DNA of 64,000 nucleotides, from assembly GCA_009192285.1 (NCBI GenBank), contig WBVU01000003.1, positions 2,573,973-2,637,972 of the forward strand, written 5' to 3'. Below, one piece after another: positions 1 to 12,114 of the stretch. The stretch comes from Morchella semilibera. Its lineage: Eukaryota; Ascomycota; Pezizomycetes; Pezizales; Morchellaceae. Position 1 is the first letter of the stretch; every line of letters begins with the position of its first letter. The notes beneath the pieces are model-generated. The model saw only the letters and a program-made list of their open reading frames with translations, made no database searches and was not told the DNA's origin. A program made the position numbers and the translations under genes.

Positions 1-945
1 AACCCGTCACTCGGAATTTTGTCATTATAGGCATACGACAAAACTAGTAAAGATGACAGACGGCTTCTGGTGCAGAAAGATCTTGAAAGTAAAAGTCTTC
101 GATGTAATTATAAGTTTTGAGGTTTGGTCTTTGGGGGAAACAGGTAGACAGTACTTGAGTACAAAAGAGGCCGTGCCTTAGATACCCATATAAAATTGTC
201 ACATATCTGCCGGACAATGTTCCTAACTATGCACCATGACTACATGTATGTAGGCTCCCAAACATAATGAATACGAGTATGACTTTCCCATGCCTCGGAA
301 GCTAAAAACTAGTAATACGTATATTGTATTAGGTTCGGATCTCCAGTAAGCAGATCACCAACCCCGCGGCCCGACAAGGCATCAAGGCTAGAAGCACACA
401 TGGAGCGGTGGAGGTGGTTATATTTCTCCACTCTTTGTTAAAATATTCCTCTAACGGTGTGTAATTCTAGGCGATAAGATTTTGTTAGCATTACGTTCCC
501 TTTCGGTAGGCCGTGATCCAGGGGGTATTTCGAACCGTAGCTTAAGTTCAGGCTTAGCTGTACCCGCCGTGGAGCAGAGTCGTCTATCCTCCAAAAAGAA
601 CAGATACCTCACAAAACCCACCCTCGTAAATAAAATACATACTCCCTCAGCGGTCCTTATTGGAAAACAGGGTGATAATTTACCACACAGGAGGCATTAG
701 AAGGGCCCACTATGACTTTCTTGTTCCTATATAATACTATTTCTTTATCAATTAACTAATCCTCAAGTCGTGTAAGATCACTAGCATTATTTTAAAAATT
801 GGACTTGTTTAATAATTGTCTTTCGCTGCTTGAACGAACGCGTTTAACTTCAAAATAAATATACATGAAAAAAATTCTTTTGGTTCGCTCACAGTAAAGC
901 TAGCTCACAGTAAAGCTAGCTCACATTAGGTCTTTTTCCCGACAC
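1..945. other. non-coding AT-rich stretch
   Basis: No convincing coding region was found on either strand. It holds one TACATGTA palindrome (241-248) and, next to the AA9 gene, a 16-bp tandem duplication (887-918). The few ORFs here are short and low in recognisable motifs. Confidence 0.6.
887..924. repeat. 16-bp tandem duplication
   Basis: The unit GCTCACAGTAAAGCTA occurs at 887-902 and again at 903-918, followed by a partial third copy (GCTCAC). It lies about 25 bp beyond the AA9 stop codon, in its 3' flank. Confidence 0.85.
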
Positions 946-1818
946 TTATGCGCAAGTGGCCACAGGTCCTCCAGGGGCTGTGAAAGTGGCTGCATTAAAT
1001 CCATAGTAGAAGTCTGAGATGTAGATGTTATCATCAGTAGCCTGGTATACATGTTAGTATGTGTAAGTGGAATTCGGTAGTGGAGTTTTGTATTTACTTG
1101 GTAGTCTCCTGGAAGAGTGATAGAGGGAGAACAGCTGCCTCCGGGTCCAGTGATTCTCAGTTGAGCACAACCTAATTCGATTCGTTAGCATACATGTAGG
1201 TACTTTGGGTATGATAATATTGAACTTTGGGGCATACCGATGTAAAACTGAGTCCCTCCCAGAGTGGTTGACGAGTGCAAAGCCTCCATCTCAGAACGCA
1301 ACTGCAAGAATTTTCATTAGTACTACTGTCTTTGTCAAAGATATTAGGTTTACAATACTTACCAAATAATCTCCACTAGCCAAGTTGCTTGGTAGCGTGA
1401 ACGTATGCATTCCACTGTTTCCCTCCATAATAACGTTTGCCCACACTCCATCAACCTGATCTGTCTCCTCAATCTTAACCCAACTTCCAATACCCGTCGC
1501 AGTCTGTGCATCTGAAACTGGCCCGTAAAGCATATGTGTGATCGGGCCTGGGTGGGACGACACATCCCACAACACCGTGATCTCATCACCAGCATTGGCT
1601 TCGCATACATCGACTGAGGTGAATGGGGTAGCATTTCCGTTGACATTGCAAGTTATGTCGTTACTTGTGACATCCGTAACGGGGCTGTTGGAAGGGGGCA
1701 TGCGGATGCATTTCTCGTACCCAGTAGTGGCACCGTTGACCCAGAGCTGGTGAAAGTTCTGGTGGGCGGAGGCAAGACCGGCAAGAGAGGTAAGGAGCAA
1801 AGTCACTTTGCAGAGCAT
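946..1818 (-). CDS. AA9 lytic polysaccharide monooxygenase (secreted)
   Basis: A secreted copper enzyme that cleaves cellulose or related glucans oxidatively. Four exons on the minus strand, 1818-1363, 1301-1238, 1171-1098 and 1041-946, close in frame to 229 aa; the introns are 61, 66 and 56 bp and all GT-AG. Residues 1-18 form a signal peptide ending ASA, so mature residue 1 is His19, the N-terminal ligand of the AA9 copper histidine brace. The second ligand is His89 in SSHPGPITH. The axial Tyr172 lies in GGTQFYIGCAQL and the conserved His161 in EALHS. There is no linker, carbohydrate-binding module or GPI signal, so it is a single-domain AA9 of normal length. A TATA-like sequence lies at 1891-1897. 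Family assignment is firm; substrate cannot be read from sequence. Confidence 0.93.
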
Positions 1819-1890
1819 GGTGAAATATTACTGATTTACAGGTGATTTGGGAATTTTAGGGAGAGAAAACACTTGAGAAATGGCCGCCCA

Positions 1891-1897
1891 TTTATAC
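1891..1897 (-). promoter_or_regulatory. TATA-like element of the AA9 gene
   Basis: On the minus strand the sequence reads TATAAA about 75 bp upstream of the AA9 start codon at 1818. Position and sequence fit a core promoter; no other evidence. Confidence 0.45.
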
Positions 1898-2935
1898 AAT
1901 TAACTAGAGAGTACTATATACGCAAGCTCTTGAGGTCTTTGGTATCAAAACAATATTGAAGACACGGAACCCGGGCGGGAATATAGGGCCTGGAAGCCGC
2001 TGTCAAACACCGGTTCCCGAAAATGGTGGTTCGGACTATAGTGTGTGAAGCTATAGTAATAATGTGAGACCTAGTGAAGGACCGATGCACGGACTACGCA
2101 TGTCGCAGAAGTTACAGATAGAAGCATAAATTGATCGACATGCAAACCTTGATGCCTGGTACTAGGTCGAACAACAAGGGCCCTAGACCTTGACTGTGGA
2201 TAGAAGAAATCCAGCGCTTGAACATTAGGTGTTTATTCCAGCTTGCCGAAATTTCAACGCCTACGTTAGAACTTCTAGGATATACTGAGGGTACATATAT
2301 ACATGTATATATATATGATCATTCCTGTTCATAGGTTTATAGATGGAAGTTACCGCAATACGCCTGATTGTTCGATCTTGTCGGCTAGAACAATCGTTTA
2401 GCCTCATCGAAGCTATCCTGAGGGCAATAGATCAACAATTTATCGCTAACTACTTAATTACTGGTAGCCTAATAGTTGGCCCGTTATATAAATTCCTAAG
2501 GTTGTGACTGGAATTAAGCCCTACTCTTATATATGCAAAATGACAGAACTGGGAACTAACCTGCAAGTTGAGTGTGCTTGTTGGTTTAATAATTAATACA
2601 AGGCTCTGGTATCAAGTGTGAATGAACCCTCGCCTGTCAACGCCCCATGTATATAGTTCACTTAATGCGAGCCTTGTGCATGTCTACGTAATGACAGTGA
2701 GTATTCTAACATTATATAGCGGCTAGAATCCCCAAAATGGGATAATACACTTTCTTACATGTACTTTTGTATTCGCTTACGTCGAAATATTCTTGAGCCT
2801 CAGTGCATGATCAAGTTCCTTTTGAGGAAGGAGGCTCCGGGACCGGTTGGTAACAAATAATAAATCTCGAGCACGTACATACATGTATCTCATCCATTGG
2901 CCAACGGGGTTTTCTAAATCTGATCCGTAGTTACA

Positions 2936-2998
2936 TGTACTACGGGTGTAAGGGTAAGTCAACCACTGTCTACAGACTTACCCCTACCCCCGTAGTAC
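2936..2998. repeat. imperfect inverted repeat (foldback)
   Basis: Arms 2936-2958 and 2976-2998 are reverse complements over about 23 bp with two mismatches, separated by about 17 bp. The left arm begins GTACTACGGG and the right arm ends CCCGTAGTAC. A TACATGTA palindrome overlaps the left edge. Confidence 0.8.
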
Positions 2999-3730
2999 TG
3001 AGGGGTATATCAACGATCCATATCTTGTGACGTCGTTTTCCCGCTTTAGCAAGGAATGCTCTATATATATACTAAATTTCAACTACGAGTTAAAGTGGGA
3101 AAAATGATATGTTTTTGATCGTGACTCACATATCTTCTTGAATCGATACTAAGTATCTGTACAATATTTGTACAACGGCCATGCATTATGAATTAATTAT
3201 ACAAGGCCTAATAAATACGGATATTCCTTCAGTCCAACTATATACATGTAGTATTCCGGGTCCCCGCCAGAGGTTAAGATCCGCATATGTTTGACCACAT
3301 GTTTCCCCGCATATATATTTTCGGCTAGATGTCCCGATGGGTACATACATGTATTCGAATTCCTGGGGTTCAGGCACTTCTTGCCGTCGGATTTAGGCAA
3401 ACAAGATCACGTTTCTGCTGAGAAGTTCAAGGGTTTTCAATGGGAAATTTTATTGATCTTCTGCCTTGGAATTTCTGGATTGAGTAGGAACACAGTACAT
3501 TTTTGTAGGCAATAACTTCTTAATTAATTTAGACTTTGAAAGAAATATACTAGATAGCACTCTTACTTAAATCGAGATTTGTTGGTTAGGCCAAGAAATA
3601 CCAAGCCTTTGAGCCTCATCCAGGGTCCTTCCCCCCGCGAAAAGCTTATGTGTCCTAAGGTCTAGCACTTCTCACCATCATATTTATTCAATTGATCAAT
3701 TGAACATTTAATTGCCTCCTATAGTCTTCA

Positions 3731-4702
3731 ATGCATCCGTACAACCCACCAGACCTCTTTCTCCCCGACTTCACCCCCAACGATGTTTCCTCAATCAAAC
3801 TGTGCGCGACCTTTGGGGGTGTTTTGACCGCTATTGTTGGTAGCCACCTGATGTTATGGGGTGGACACTTGTCGCTGAAAGATAAAGGAATAACCAGTTG
3901 GTTTTTGGTTTGTTAGTGAGATGATTTGCCCTGAATGCTGTAATTTGAAATTTATTGTGTTTTAGGCGGCTTATTGCATGTTTTCTTCGAAGGTAAAGGA
4001 ACTCTTTGAGCTTCAGTCAGCTTGTAATTTCAATACTCATTTAGGAAAGGCTATTTTCTCGTCTACCACTCGACCCTATCGATCCGAACAGATTTTCCCG
4101 CTCAGCTATGGAAGGAATATTCACTTTCTGACTCGCGTTATCTCTCTGGTGACAAGTTTGTTCTTGCCATTGAAAGCATTACAATAGTACTTGATCCATT
4201 CGTCACAGAGCTATAACTGTGCTAAATCAGGATTTTTGTAGCGAGACTAACGCAAGAGAATGTTTAGATCCTGTGGGGCCCACTCTGTCTTCTGACCTCA
4301 AGAGCTATCGTAAAAGAGAGTTATTATAGACATCCACTCCAGCTCTTGGCGAGCTTAGCTCATATTTATGGATGTCTCCTATACTTTGCAACATCGTGGC
4401 TTGATGGAAATCGTCACTGTATGTTTCATCCTTATCCCATGGTTATGCGATACGCGAAGGCGTATTGCGCCGGGTCGCTTGAAAGAGCCCTCCCTGGTAT
4501 CTGACGTTGTATGGATTTCCAGGCCGCTCGGAACTTTTTTACTTTTACGTCTACTACATTGGAATGAATGTCCCATGGCTCATTATTCCCGGTCGTAAGG
4601 AACCCCATGTCTCACCTAACTGTGCCAGAACTCCCCGCATTTCTCCTAAATAATTACCCGGCCACTTAAGTGAGCGTGATGCTTATTCAGTCGCAGTTTT
4701 GA
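3731..4702 (+). CDS. EBP/EXPERA-domain sterol isomerase-like membrane protein
   Basis: Six exons (3731-3911, 3966-3992, 4050-4186, 4268-4418, 4523-4594, 4671-4702) join in frame to 199 aa; all introns are GT-AG, 54-104 bp. The product matches the emopamil-binding protein family, multi-pass ER membrane proteins that in animals and plants isomerise sterol delta-8 to delta-7 double bonds. The starting HPYNPPDL, the central QLWKEYSLSDSRYL and ESITIILWGPL, and the C-terminal YYIGMNVPWLIIPG are typical. The residues known to be catalytic in human EBP appear at the right spacing: His65 and Glu69 (LLHVFFEG), Glu111 and Thr114 (ESIT), Asn181 and Trp184 (MNVPW). At 199 aa it is slightly short. Fungal ergosterol synthesis normally uses the unrelated Erg2 isomerase, so the role here is uncertain. 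The third exon could also start at 4045, but only 4050 keeps the family reading. Confidence 0.85.
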
Positions 4703-5689
4703 TCAACCAATCTTTCACCCACATCTCGAGCAGCCTGAAAACACTTCACGATATAGAAGCTCGATAGGTTCTTCTGCCCAATATCCATGTGCAAGATTCT
4801 ATCAATTCTTCCGAGTCAACCGCGAATTGTCATGTGGGAAGGGGGTTAAAGGTTTTAATTGGGACATGGGAAATGTGCACTTTCTGGTTTTGCATGCTCG
4901 GGGATATGGATTTTAATTACTGTAGCGCACGTCCCGCCATCTGGTTCATCCAGGGCAGCGGTTCCATGATAAGAGTAAATCTTGATTCGATAGGATTTAC
5001 AGGCACTTCGAGTGATATTTCATGACGTGTTAGCACCCAATCATACAGGCTGTGTTACACTTCAATCTAATCTACGTTCTCGATATGCTGGAGGATAGAT
5101 CCGAGATGGCAATCTGGATCACACGGAAAAGAAGTAACTCCATACCCATACCACTACCGTGAGTTATTATAGTATCAATGGATAATTCTCACAACGCCCC
5201 CCCACTACGCCCACCTCATCGCCGGTTGAAATTTTTCTTTAAAATTTATGGCGTTAAAAGCGAATTGCATCGGCATGAATGCGGATTACATGTAGGATTT
5301 TTTGTGATTAGTGACATATAACCCACCGAGTTTCAAATACGCAGCTGGTTAGAGTCATATCATCTCTCTACACTGAGTATATTACCCACACCATACAATG
5401 CCATATCGAAGATATCCCCGTAGAGCACGGTCGACTGGTGGCGTCATTAAAGCACCCGGTTGTGTTTTCCCCACATACTGGGGAAAACCTGGGAAATAAA
5501 CCCCGTAGAAGGCCTAAAAACCAAGCAGTCAGTCTGCAATGCATATTTCGGACGAAAACACGTGAGCTCGGGCCCGACTGGAATTATTAATTAAAAGTTC
5601 GTATTCTAGAAATTCAAAATCAAACCTGTACTCTACATACGTTGCGTTGCGTTGCGCACATGCCTCACTGAGCTACGTGGTAAACCACA

Positions 5690-5690
<1 letters not shown>

Positions 5691-5722
<32 letters not shown>
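5691..5722. repeat. (AC)n microsatellite
   Basis: About 16 AC units, followed within 40 bp by a T run and within 110 bp by a run of 13 G. Confidence 0.9.
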
Positions 5723-7028
5723 CAGCGTTTTTTTTTTTCCCTTCTTTCTTTTCCTTGTTTTCCTAGGAACATCCTCCAAGATATTTGGCGAAGAGAGAAA
5801 AGTCTCCATAATCATACGTCTGGGGGGGGGGGGGTGTCTGGGGTGTATGCGTATGTACAATCGGCCATGCTCGGCCCGCGTACGGTGCGGTGCGTACGTA
5901 CATGTACATGGCATAAGTCTACTCGCATAACAAGCATGTACATGTATTATCCTTGTATTGATTTCCAATGTTTCAGCCCAACTTCCAGCTTCCTAGAGTT
6001 ATTGAATCATACCAAGCACAATTTATATGTAGGGCTTAGGTGAGCAGGAGTGAGTGCATCGTAATTTTTGAAAATCAAGGGTCTTTCTGCATACCCACAC
6101 ATAATGCATGCAACACATCAATACGTGCAGTGTACATGATGCAGTATGGGTAGGGTATAGGGCTCAAGTTAATTCATGTATGGGCTGAATTACCTTAATT
6201 AGTCTAAACTAGCTCCATTTAGTAGCTGAGGAAATGTGTAAAGAGAGGTGCGGATATGTCAGCCGCCCGCACGCTTCTTTGTTTCGCTGCCCGGCTACAT
6301 ATCTGGACGCCTGGCCACGGGCTCGGAATAACGGAATAACGGGTACACATTACAGCAGCTGGTATGAGTGGTGCAAACAAGATTTGTGAGGCTGTTAGTG
6401 CGACATTGTCTACATGTAGTTTGGAAGCTGAGATAAAGCACTCAGCTAGCTCAGTACTCTCTAGTGAGGTGTTGTAATCTGTTACCAATTGCACTAAGCT
6501 GAAAATAACGCCATTTTCCTTCGGATCTTTAATCCCCAAATTGTTTCTGTTTTGTGCAAGACAGTGTCTTGGCAGGTTAGCATGCAAGTTGTTGTGGCAG
6601 TTGCAATGGTCACTGGTTCAGTGGTACTACATACGTATATACGTCTGTACATAGCTGATGATGGTAAGATGCCTGAACCCGTATCCCCGTATATAGGTTC
6701 ATCTTGAAACCTGGGTGATCTGGGGAAGTTGTACTACTCCAGGTACTATACATGGACGCATGTACCTATGTTGATGGTGCTTGTAGCTTTTAATTTTTTG
6801 CAATAGGGTTGGTGATCAGGAATAATCGTTCAATCGATTATCGCGCCGGTGAAGAGGCTAAGTAGCTAGCGGCAGCCGCGGATATATATGAGGCGCGTAC
6901 TCTGGAGCCATGGGATCACCCATAATTAGCAGCCTAGAAGATGGTACGCACTCTAGGATAAATACAAGTATTTTAGGTATATGAGTACCATGTACCAAAA
7001 TTTAGTCTGCATATGAGAGGAGGAACTC

Positions 7029-7057
7029 GAGGAGGAGGAGGAGGAGGAGGAGGAGGG
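7029..7057. repeat. (GGA)n microsatellite
   Basis: About nine GAG/GGA units in a purine-only stretch. Confidence 0.9.
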
Positions 7058-7263
7058 GGTATGTACTACATGTTCAATGATTAATTAGACTGGGGATACA
7101 TGTGTATTCATGCGTAGATACAGCCCGTATGATAGTGCTACATGTAGGGGTGGTACACAATCATATATGCCCTATTAAAGAGTAGCGCACTTTTCTCTAT
7201 CTGATTCGAAGATAGTAACACTCGTTGCTATGTAAACCAACCCTTGTGCGTAGACCAACCCTT

Positions 7264-7288
7264 ATTGTTGTTGTTGTTGTTGTTGTTG
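7264..7288. repeat. (TTG)n microsatellite
   Basis: About eight TTG units; short copies of a CCAACCCTT(A/G)T sequence flank it on the left. Confidence 0.9.
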
Positions 7289-9123
7289 CGTGACAGTACC
7301 GCCGTACTGGAGACGGGATATCGCGTGTCATTGTCACTCAACACCGGCCCGTTCAAAATATTCTCCCCGACCACACGTTGGTTGTGACAACGTACAGCAT
7401 ATACTCTATGTGGTCCTGATAGCGATATTATGCACCTTTGCTTTTTTAATTCTTTTTCTATCGATTGAATTGAAGGGCAGTGCACATGCAGACGACCGCA
7501 TAAATTATGGAGTTCCTAGAATACTCTACATATGTGTGATCCCGGAGTAGAAGACTAAGTAAAGAAGTTGATTGATTCTCCATCCGAAGGGCGGGCAGCA
7601 TAATATCCCAACGGTCACCAGTTGAGGATATTATGTCAGCGGGTATGTAGAGTACATCATTCTGCGGCGAAGATATTGTAAGGCTTCCGAGTGAAATGTA
7701 CTTTGTCCAGTAATTCTACTATCCTCGCGTGCAAATAGTAATAATAATAATAAGTAGGGCTAACTAAAGCACTCTCAGCAGGGGTGTCAATTCCTCGTGG
7801 AAAGGGTAGGGTACCAATAGCCCCCACTATGACAACAGGAACCTCTCTCATCTTCCTCTTCCTACTTCCTCCTCCTCCTTCTCCTCTCCCTCATCATATA
7901 TGGTCTGGTGACCTTGTCCAGATATATCCTGAGGCTTTCAGGAACAAATCATCACCGATAATATGACTTGCATCTCGATCACGCCGCTAGTGTTGAATTG
8001 ATGGATATCTGTATGTAGGGAGGTAGTTGACCAGTCGGCCTTCGTGGCCTAATTGCGTGTTGGAGTTTCGCATGCATACATAGACGAAGATACAATACGA
8101 AATGTACTCTGTACCGGCGGGTACAGTATGAGACTGCATAATTATGGAACGTGGCGCATTTCCTCTGTTTTTCTTTTTCTTTTTCGTGTGCGTAGTGGGT
8201 TGTATTTTTTATAACTTTTATTGTTGCGATAGTCCTAGATCAGAGCCGTCTGCAGATCTAGTATGTACCCAGGCATGAGTGAGGCTCGTGTCCGCTCACC
8301 GAGCATAAGAGTAGACTCGAGGATAGGAGACCCCGCATCAAATACGCACGATAAAGAACTGCAGCATGTACCCTGCACGTGAATCCGATAATCAATTAGA
8401 GGAACACCGATGGAAGCCGACTAGTAAATGCAGAGTACCTAAGTGTTCCTACCTTGTCCTTACCTTCGTTACTCTCACCCCACTTCGTAACACCGCACTC
8501 CCCACTGGTATTCAGGAACAAACCACAAAAGTGAGACCACCACGCCACGCGGTGATCTGAAGACAGGCGGTATCGTTTCGTCAATTGAGTTCAATAAAAG
8601 GAACAAACCCTGGCCGATCATCACCGATTTGAACGGATACCCTGCATAGTGTTGGACCCACTGCATATAAAGAAAGAAAAAAGTGATATTGAATTGGGCA
8701 AGAAAGATGCGGATGTCAGGAATGATACGGAGAGTGGCTCTCTCTCTCAGCACTAAAGTAGCTCTCTATGCTCTATTATTGTGCCGTGTTCCTGGTCTCC
8801 GGAAACGGGGCTTTGACCGATGTGATCGTTCCTTACAAGGCTCCTATAGCTTTTTCTCCCCCCTCGTCCATGACGTTTTTTTTGTAAAAAAAAATGTCGA
8901 TTGATGAATCAGGCAATTGCTAAAGCTTCTAGCTAACTCTCCCTCCTTGTGGTTTTAAGAATAAATACCCCATCGTGCCTCTCGAATATTTTCACCACGA
9001 CAACAATACAAACTTCAGCAACTGTTTCTCTACACCTCATCAAAACTTCCAAAGTACATCTGTTTATACTCTTTTAAGCTCTATCTGAACTTTAAAGACA
9101 TACGACTCATAGCAAAAGTTAAA

Positions 9124-10379
9124 ATGGCCCCTCACGCTTCAGAACCTATTTCAGACGAGCCAGCATCATACGATATCAATCTTCCACTCAAGCCTCTTGG
9201 TGAGCAACAAGATCTACGCAAAGGCCGTAAAACATCAAAGTACCAACAATACCTCCCAACATGGGAGCCCATTTTCTTCCCTCCATGCCCCGAATTCGAA
9301 TTCGTCGATCCTGCCCTCCGTGCAGACAAGTCAAAGAGGAGCCTTCTTAATGGTGATGCCGTATTAAAAGACATTAGCCCGAAGATGGGCTCCGAGCTCA
9401 CTGGGGTGCAATTGTCAGAGATGTCAGATGCCGCCAAGGATGAACTAGCACTCCTGGTATCCGAACGCAAGTGCGTTGTTCTCCGGGACCAGAACTTTGC
9501 CGACTGGGGCCCAGCGAACCAGCAGGAGTTCATGGCGTACTTCGGAAAGCCAAACTACCAGCCAATTACTGGCTCCGTCCCGGGATTCCCGGGATTCCAC
9601 ATCATCTATCGTGACGGCAACCAGGCCGAGATTGACAGGTTTTTCGCGCACAAATTGACGTCAACTCTGTGGCACCAGGATATGAGCTATGAGCGCCAGC
9701 CTCCGGGATATGTTATGCTTTGTATCCTACAGGCGCCAGAGGTCGGGGGTGATACTATATTTGCCGACACTGCTGAGGCGTACAGGTGAGTGATTGTTGA
9801 TGCCTCGTTATAGCCATTCCCAATTGAGCATTTTTAACTAACAATGTCTCAGACGGCTATCACCAGCGTTCCGCTCAATGCTAGAGGACCTCAGAGCAAC
9901 CCACTCTTCTGAGAAGATGTGCAATTTTGCCCGTGCCACGGGAGGTCTCTGTCGAAAGGACCCTGTCCGTAGCTCTCACCCAATCATCAGAGTCCACCCC
10001 GTCACAGGAGAGAAGGCCATCTTTGTCAACGGAGAGTTTATTCAGGGAATTGAGGGGTGGAAGGACCCGGAGTCGGAGGTCCTCCTCAAGTTCTTGATTG
10101 ATCACATCACGAAGGGGCATGACTTCCAAGTTAGGCTTTCGTGGAAACCAAAGACGGTGGTCATTTTTGACAACCGCACAACGTGCCGTAAGTCTTTCTC
10201 CTTTTCTCCCCCGCCCTCCTGCATTGCTTAACTAGGAGGCTGCGGGTCGGAATGAGTTACAAAATACTAAGATCTCCACAGATACCGCAACGCTTGATTA
10301 CGATGCAAGTCAAGATAAGGACAGACACATGTTCCGTTTGGCTTCCATGGCCGAAGCCCCCATCCCCGCAGAAAAATAA
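9124..10379 (+). CDS. TauD/TfdA (Jlp1-like) Fe(II)/2-oxoglutarate dioxygenase
   Basis: Three exons (9124-9785, 9853-10187, 10282-10379) give 364 aa; introns are 67 and 94 bp. The family couples oxidative decarboxylation of 2-oxoglutarate to hydroxylation of a substrate; the yeast relative Jlp1 releases sulfite from alkyl sulfonates. The iron facial triad is visible: His184 and Asp186 in LWHQDMSYE, and distal His333 in TCHTATLDY, created exactly at the second splice junction. Arg347 in DRHMFR fits the 2-oxoglutarate carboxylate clamp. The N-terminal half carries the fungal signature WEPIFFPPCPEFEFVDP and the RKCVVLRDQ strand. Starting at the first ATG after a pyrimidine-rich leader is natural. 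Sulfonate use is inferred from subfamily likeness; other substrates of this large family are possible. Confidence 0.9.
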
Positions 10380-12114
10380 GCGGGGTCACGGGTTCCTTTT
10401 TTGTTTTGATTGATGATGGGACGCTCTGCATATTGTTACGTGCATATTTCTGCACACAATATGCAATATCTACGATCAATCGCGATTCATCTAGTGTTTT
10501 TGTCTTCCTCCTCCTCCCCCCCCCCCCTTTCCACTTTCCCTCTTCCTGTTTGTTTATCAGAGTGTTCTTATTTGGCCATATAGATATTAGCAATGTTTTC
10601 ATCTCATATGGTTTGTTTTCTGTTTTTTCTCTTTTTCTGTTTTGGTTTAGGTCTCAATTTTGATGGGCTGTCGGTCGTTTTTGGTGTTTTGATGGCATGG
10701 GTCTGCTTTTTATCGTTTGCTTCCCCCCCCCCCCCCCAAACCATGTGTTTTTAGCTTTGTTTTTCTTACTATCCTGGAATGCATTCTTGTGCTTCGTCTT
10801 TTTCACAATGCTTGGTGCTGTACGTCTGTCGAGTGTCATCATCGAACCATTCATTGCATGTTGCTGCTGCCACGCCCCTCTCTTCAATTGCCGACAAATC
10901 ATGTCTGTAGTGAAAACAGCAGGCCTCCCAAGAGAAACCAGGTTATTCGCCGAACACGAAGTCGTGCCTAGCTCGTCTGGTATGTAGTAGCTAAGTAGTG
11001 GCGGTACTTTAGGTGACGGTGGTTTGTTGCTTGACCAGACCAGCCCCACTAATTAGAAATTAGATAGAAAATACAATACATCCGCTGAAGCAATCGTTGA
11101 TCTAGCAGGAACATCTTTATTTTCTCATTTTTTCGGTTTGGCTGTGGGCTCGTGTTGCCATCCATGCCCATGTCATCATGCCATGCTATGCCCACGATAC
11201 ATACTCTCAACGTTACGACATACCGATGGAACCATGCAGCATCACCATCACCCCTCTTCTGAATCTATTTCATTTCATTTCATTTCACTTTTTTTTTTTT
11301 TTTTACCTCTAATACTGCCGCGTCCTCACATACATATGATAACCCGCCCTGGCTTGGGACACAGAAAAAGGCAACGAAAAGAAGGAAAAAAAGAAAAAAA
11401 TAGGGAGAGAGAGATGTGCCCGCCAGTCATACCGCATAATATGTAGCCTCAAATGCATAAAGACGTCACCCTCCGCCATGAACCCATGACCCGAGGCCCA
11501 GAGCCCAGAGTAGTGGTAATCAAGCGATAGAACTTTGCATTGATTGATAACTACCCACGCTACCAGTTTCATTTTTTTTTATTAGCCGTGACCATCATAG
11601 CTGATGGTAGGTAGTAGTTTGTAGTTCTTCATGCAGGGCTGCAAGCCCCGCAATGCAACGAACCCTTTTTTTTTCCTTTTTTTCCCTCTCCTCTTCTCTT
11701 TTCCACTATGATTTTCCGCTTATATATTGGCATTTGCTGGCTAGGAAGGGGGAGTAAGGGGAGTATCAGTTTGACCTGGCTTGCTGTACGGTGGTGCTCT
11801 ACTTTACTAGAGTACATAGCTTTTGCATTGAAGACCAGCATTAAGATCGACGAATTCAAACTTTCTACTGGAACCCCTCCCGAGCTCTCTTCTACCTACT
11901 GTGCCCGTCTAATACCCCTCTTTTCAAAACCTCACCTGCTCCTCTTTTTCTCTCTCCTAATATCGTTTCATCATCACCGTACCCTACGGTCTTGGTACTG
12001 TACGAAACAATAAAAAAAAAATACCGTACTGCAGTAGAGTACATATTGCGTTTTACCCCAACCAACCAAACCAAACCAAAAAGAGCCAACCAAGTAAGAA
12101 CGGAAAGAAAAACA
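10380..12114. other. intergenic region with homopolymer tracts
   Basis: No coding region supported. It contains poly-C tracts near 10516-10528 and 10724-10737, T- and A-rich runs near 11290 and 11570, and a CATTT tandem repeat at 11267-11287. The last 200 bp is CT-rich and reads as the promoter and leader of the SDR gene. Confidence 0.5.

Larger units (their letters stand above)
1819..3730. other. AT-rich intergenic region with TACATGTA palindromes and a foldback
   Basis: The AA9 promoter lies at the left end, with a TATA-like element on the minus strand at 1891-1897. The rest shows no coding signal. TACATGTA occurs at 2300, 2757, 2880, 2932, 3243 and 3346. A 23-bp imperfect inverted repeat lies at 2936-2998. 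Confidence 0.6.
4703..9123. other. gene-poor AT-rich region with microsatellites
   Basis: No gene could be assembled. It holds simple repeats, listed separately, TACATGTA at 5287, 5899, 5939, 6411 and 7138, a 13-base G run near 5822 and pyrimidine tracts near 7855-7890. A minus-strand ORF at 6219-6587 (122 aa) has no recognisable motif. The last 150 bp is CT/CA-rich leader-like sequence in front of the dioxygenase start at 9124. Confidence 0.55.

Noticed and set aside
6219-6587. 122-aa minus-strand ORF
   Set aside because: No motif, no codon bias like the real genes, and lies in DNA rich in TACATGTA and microsatellites.
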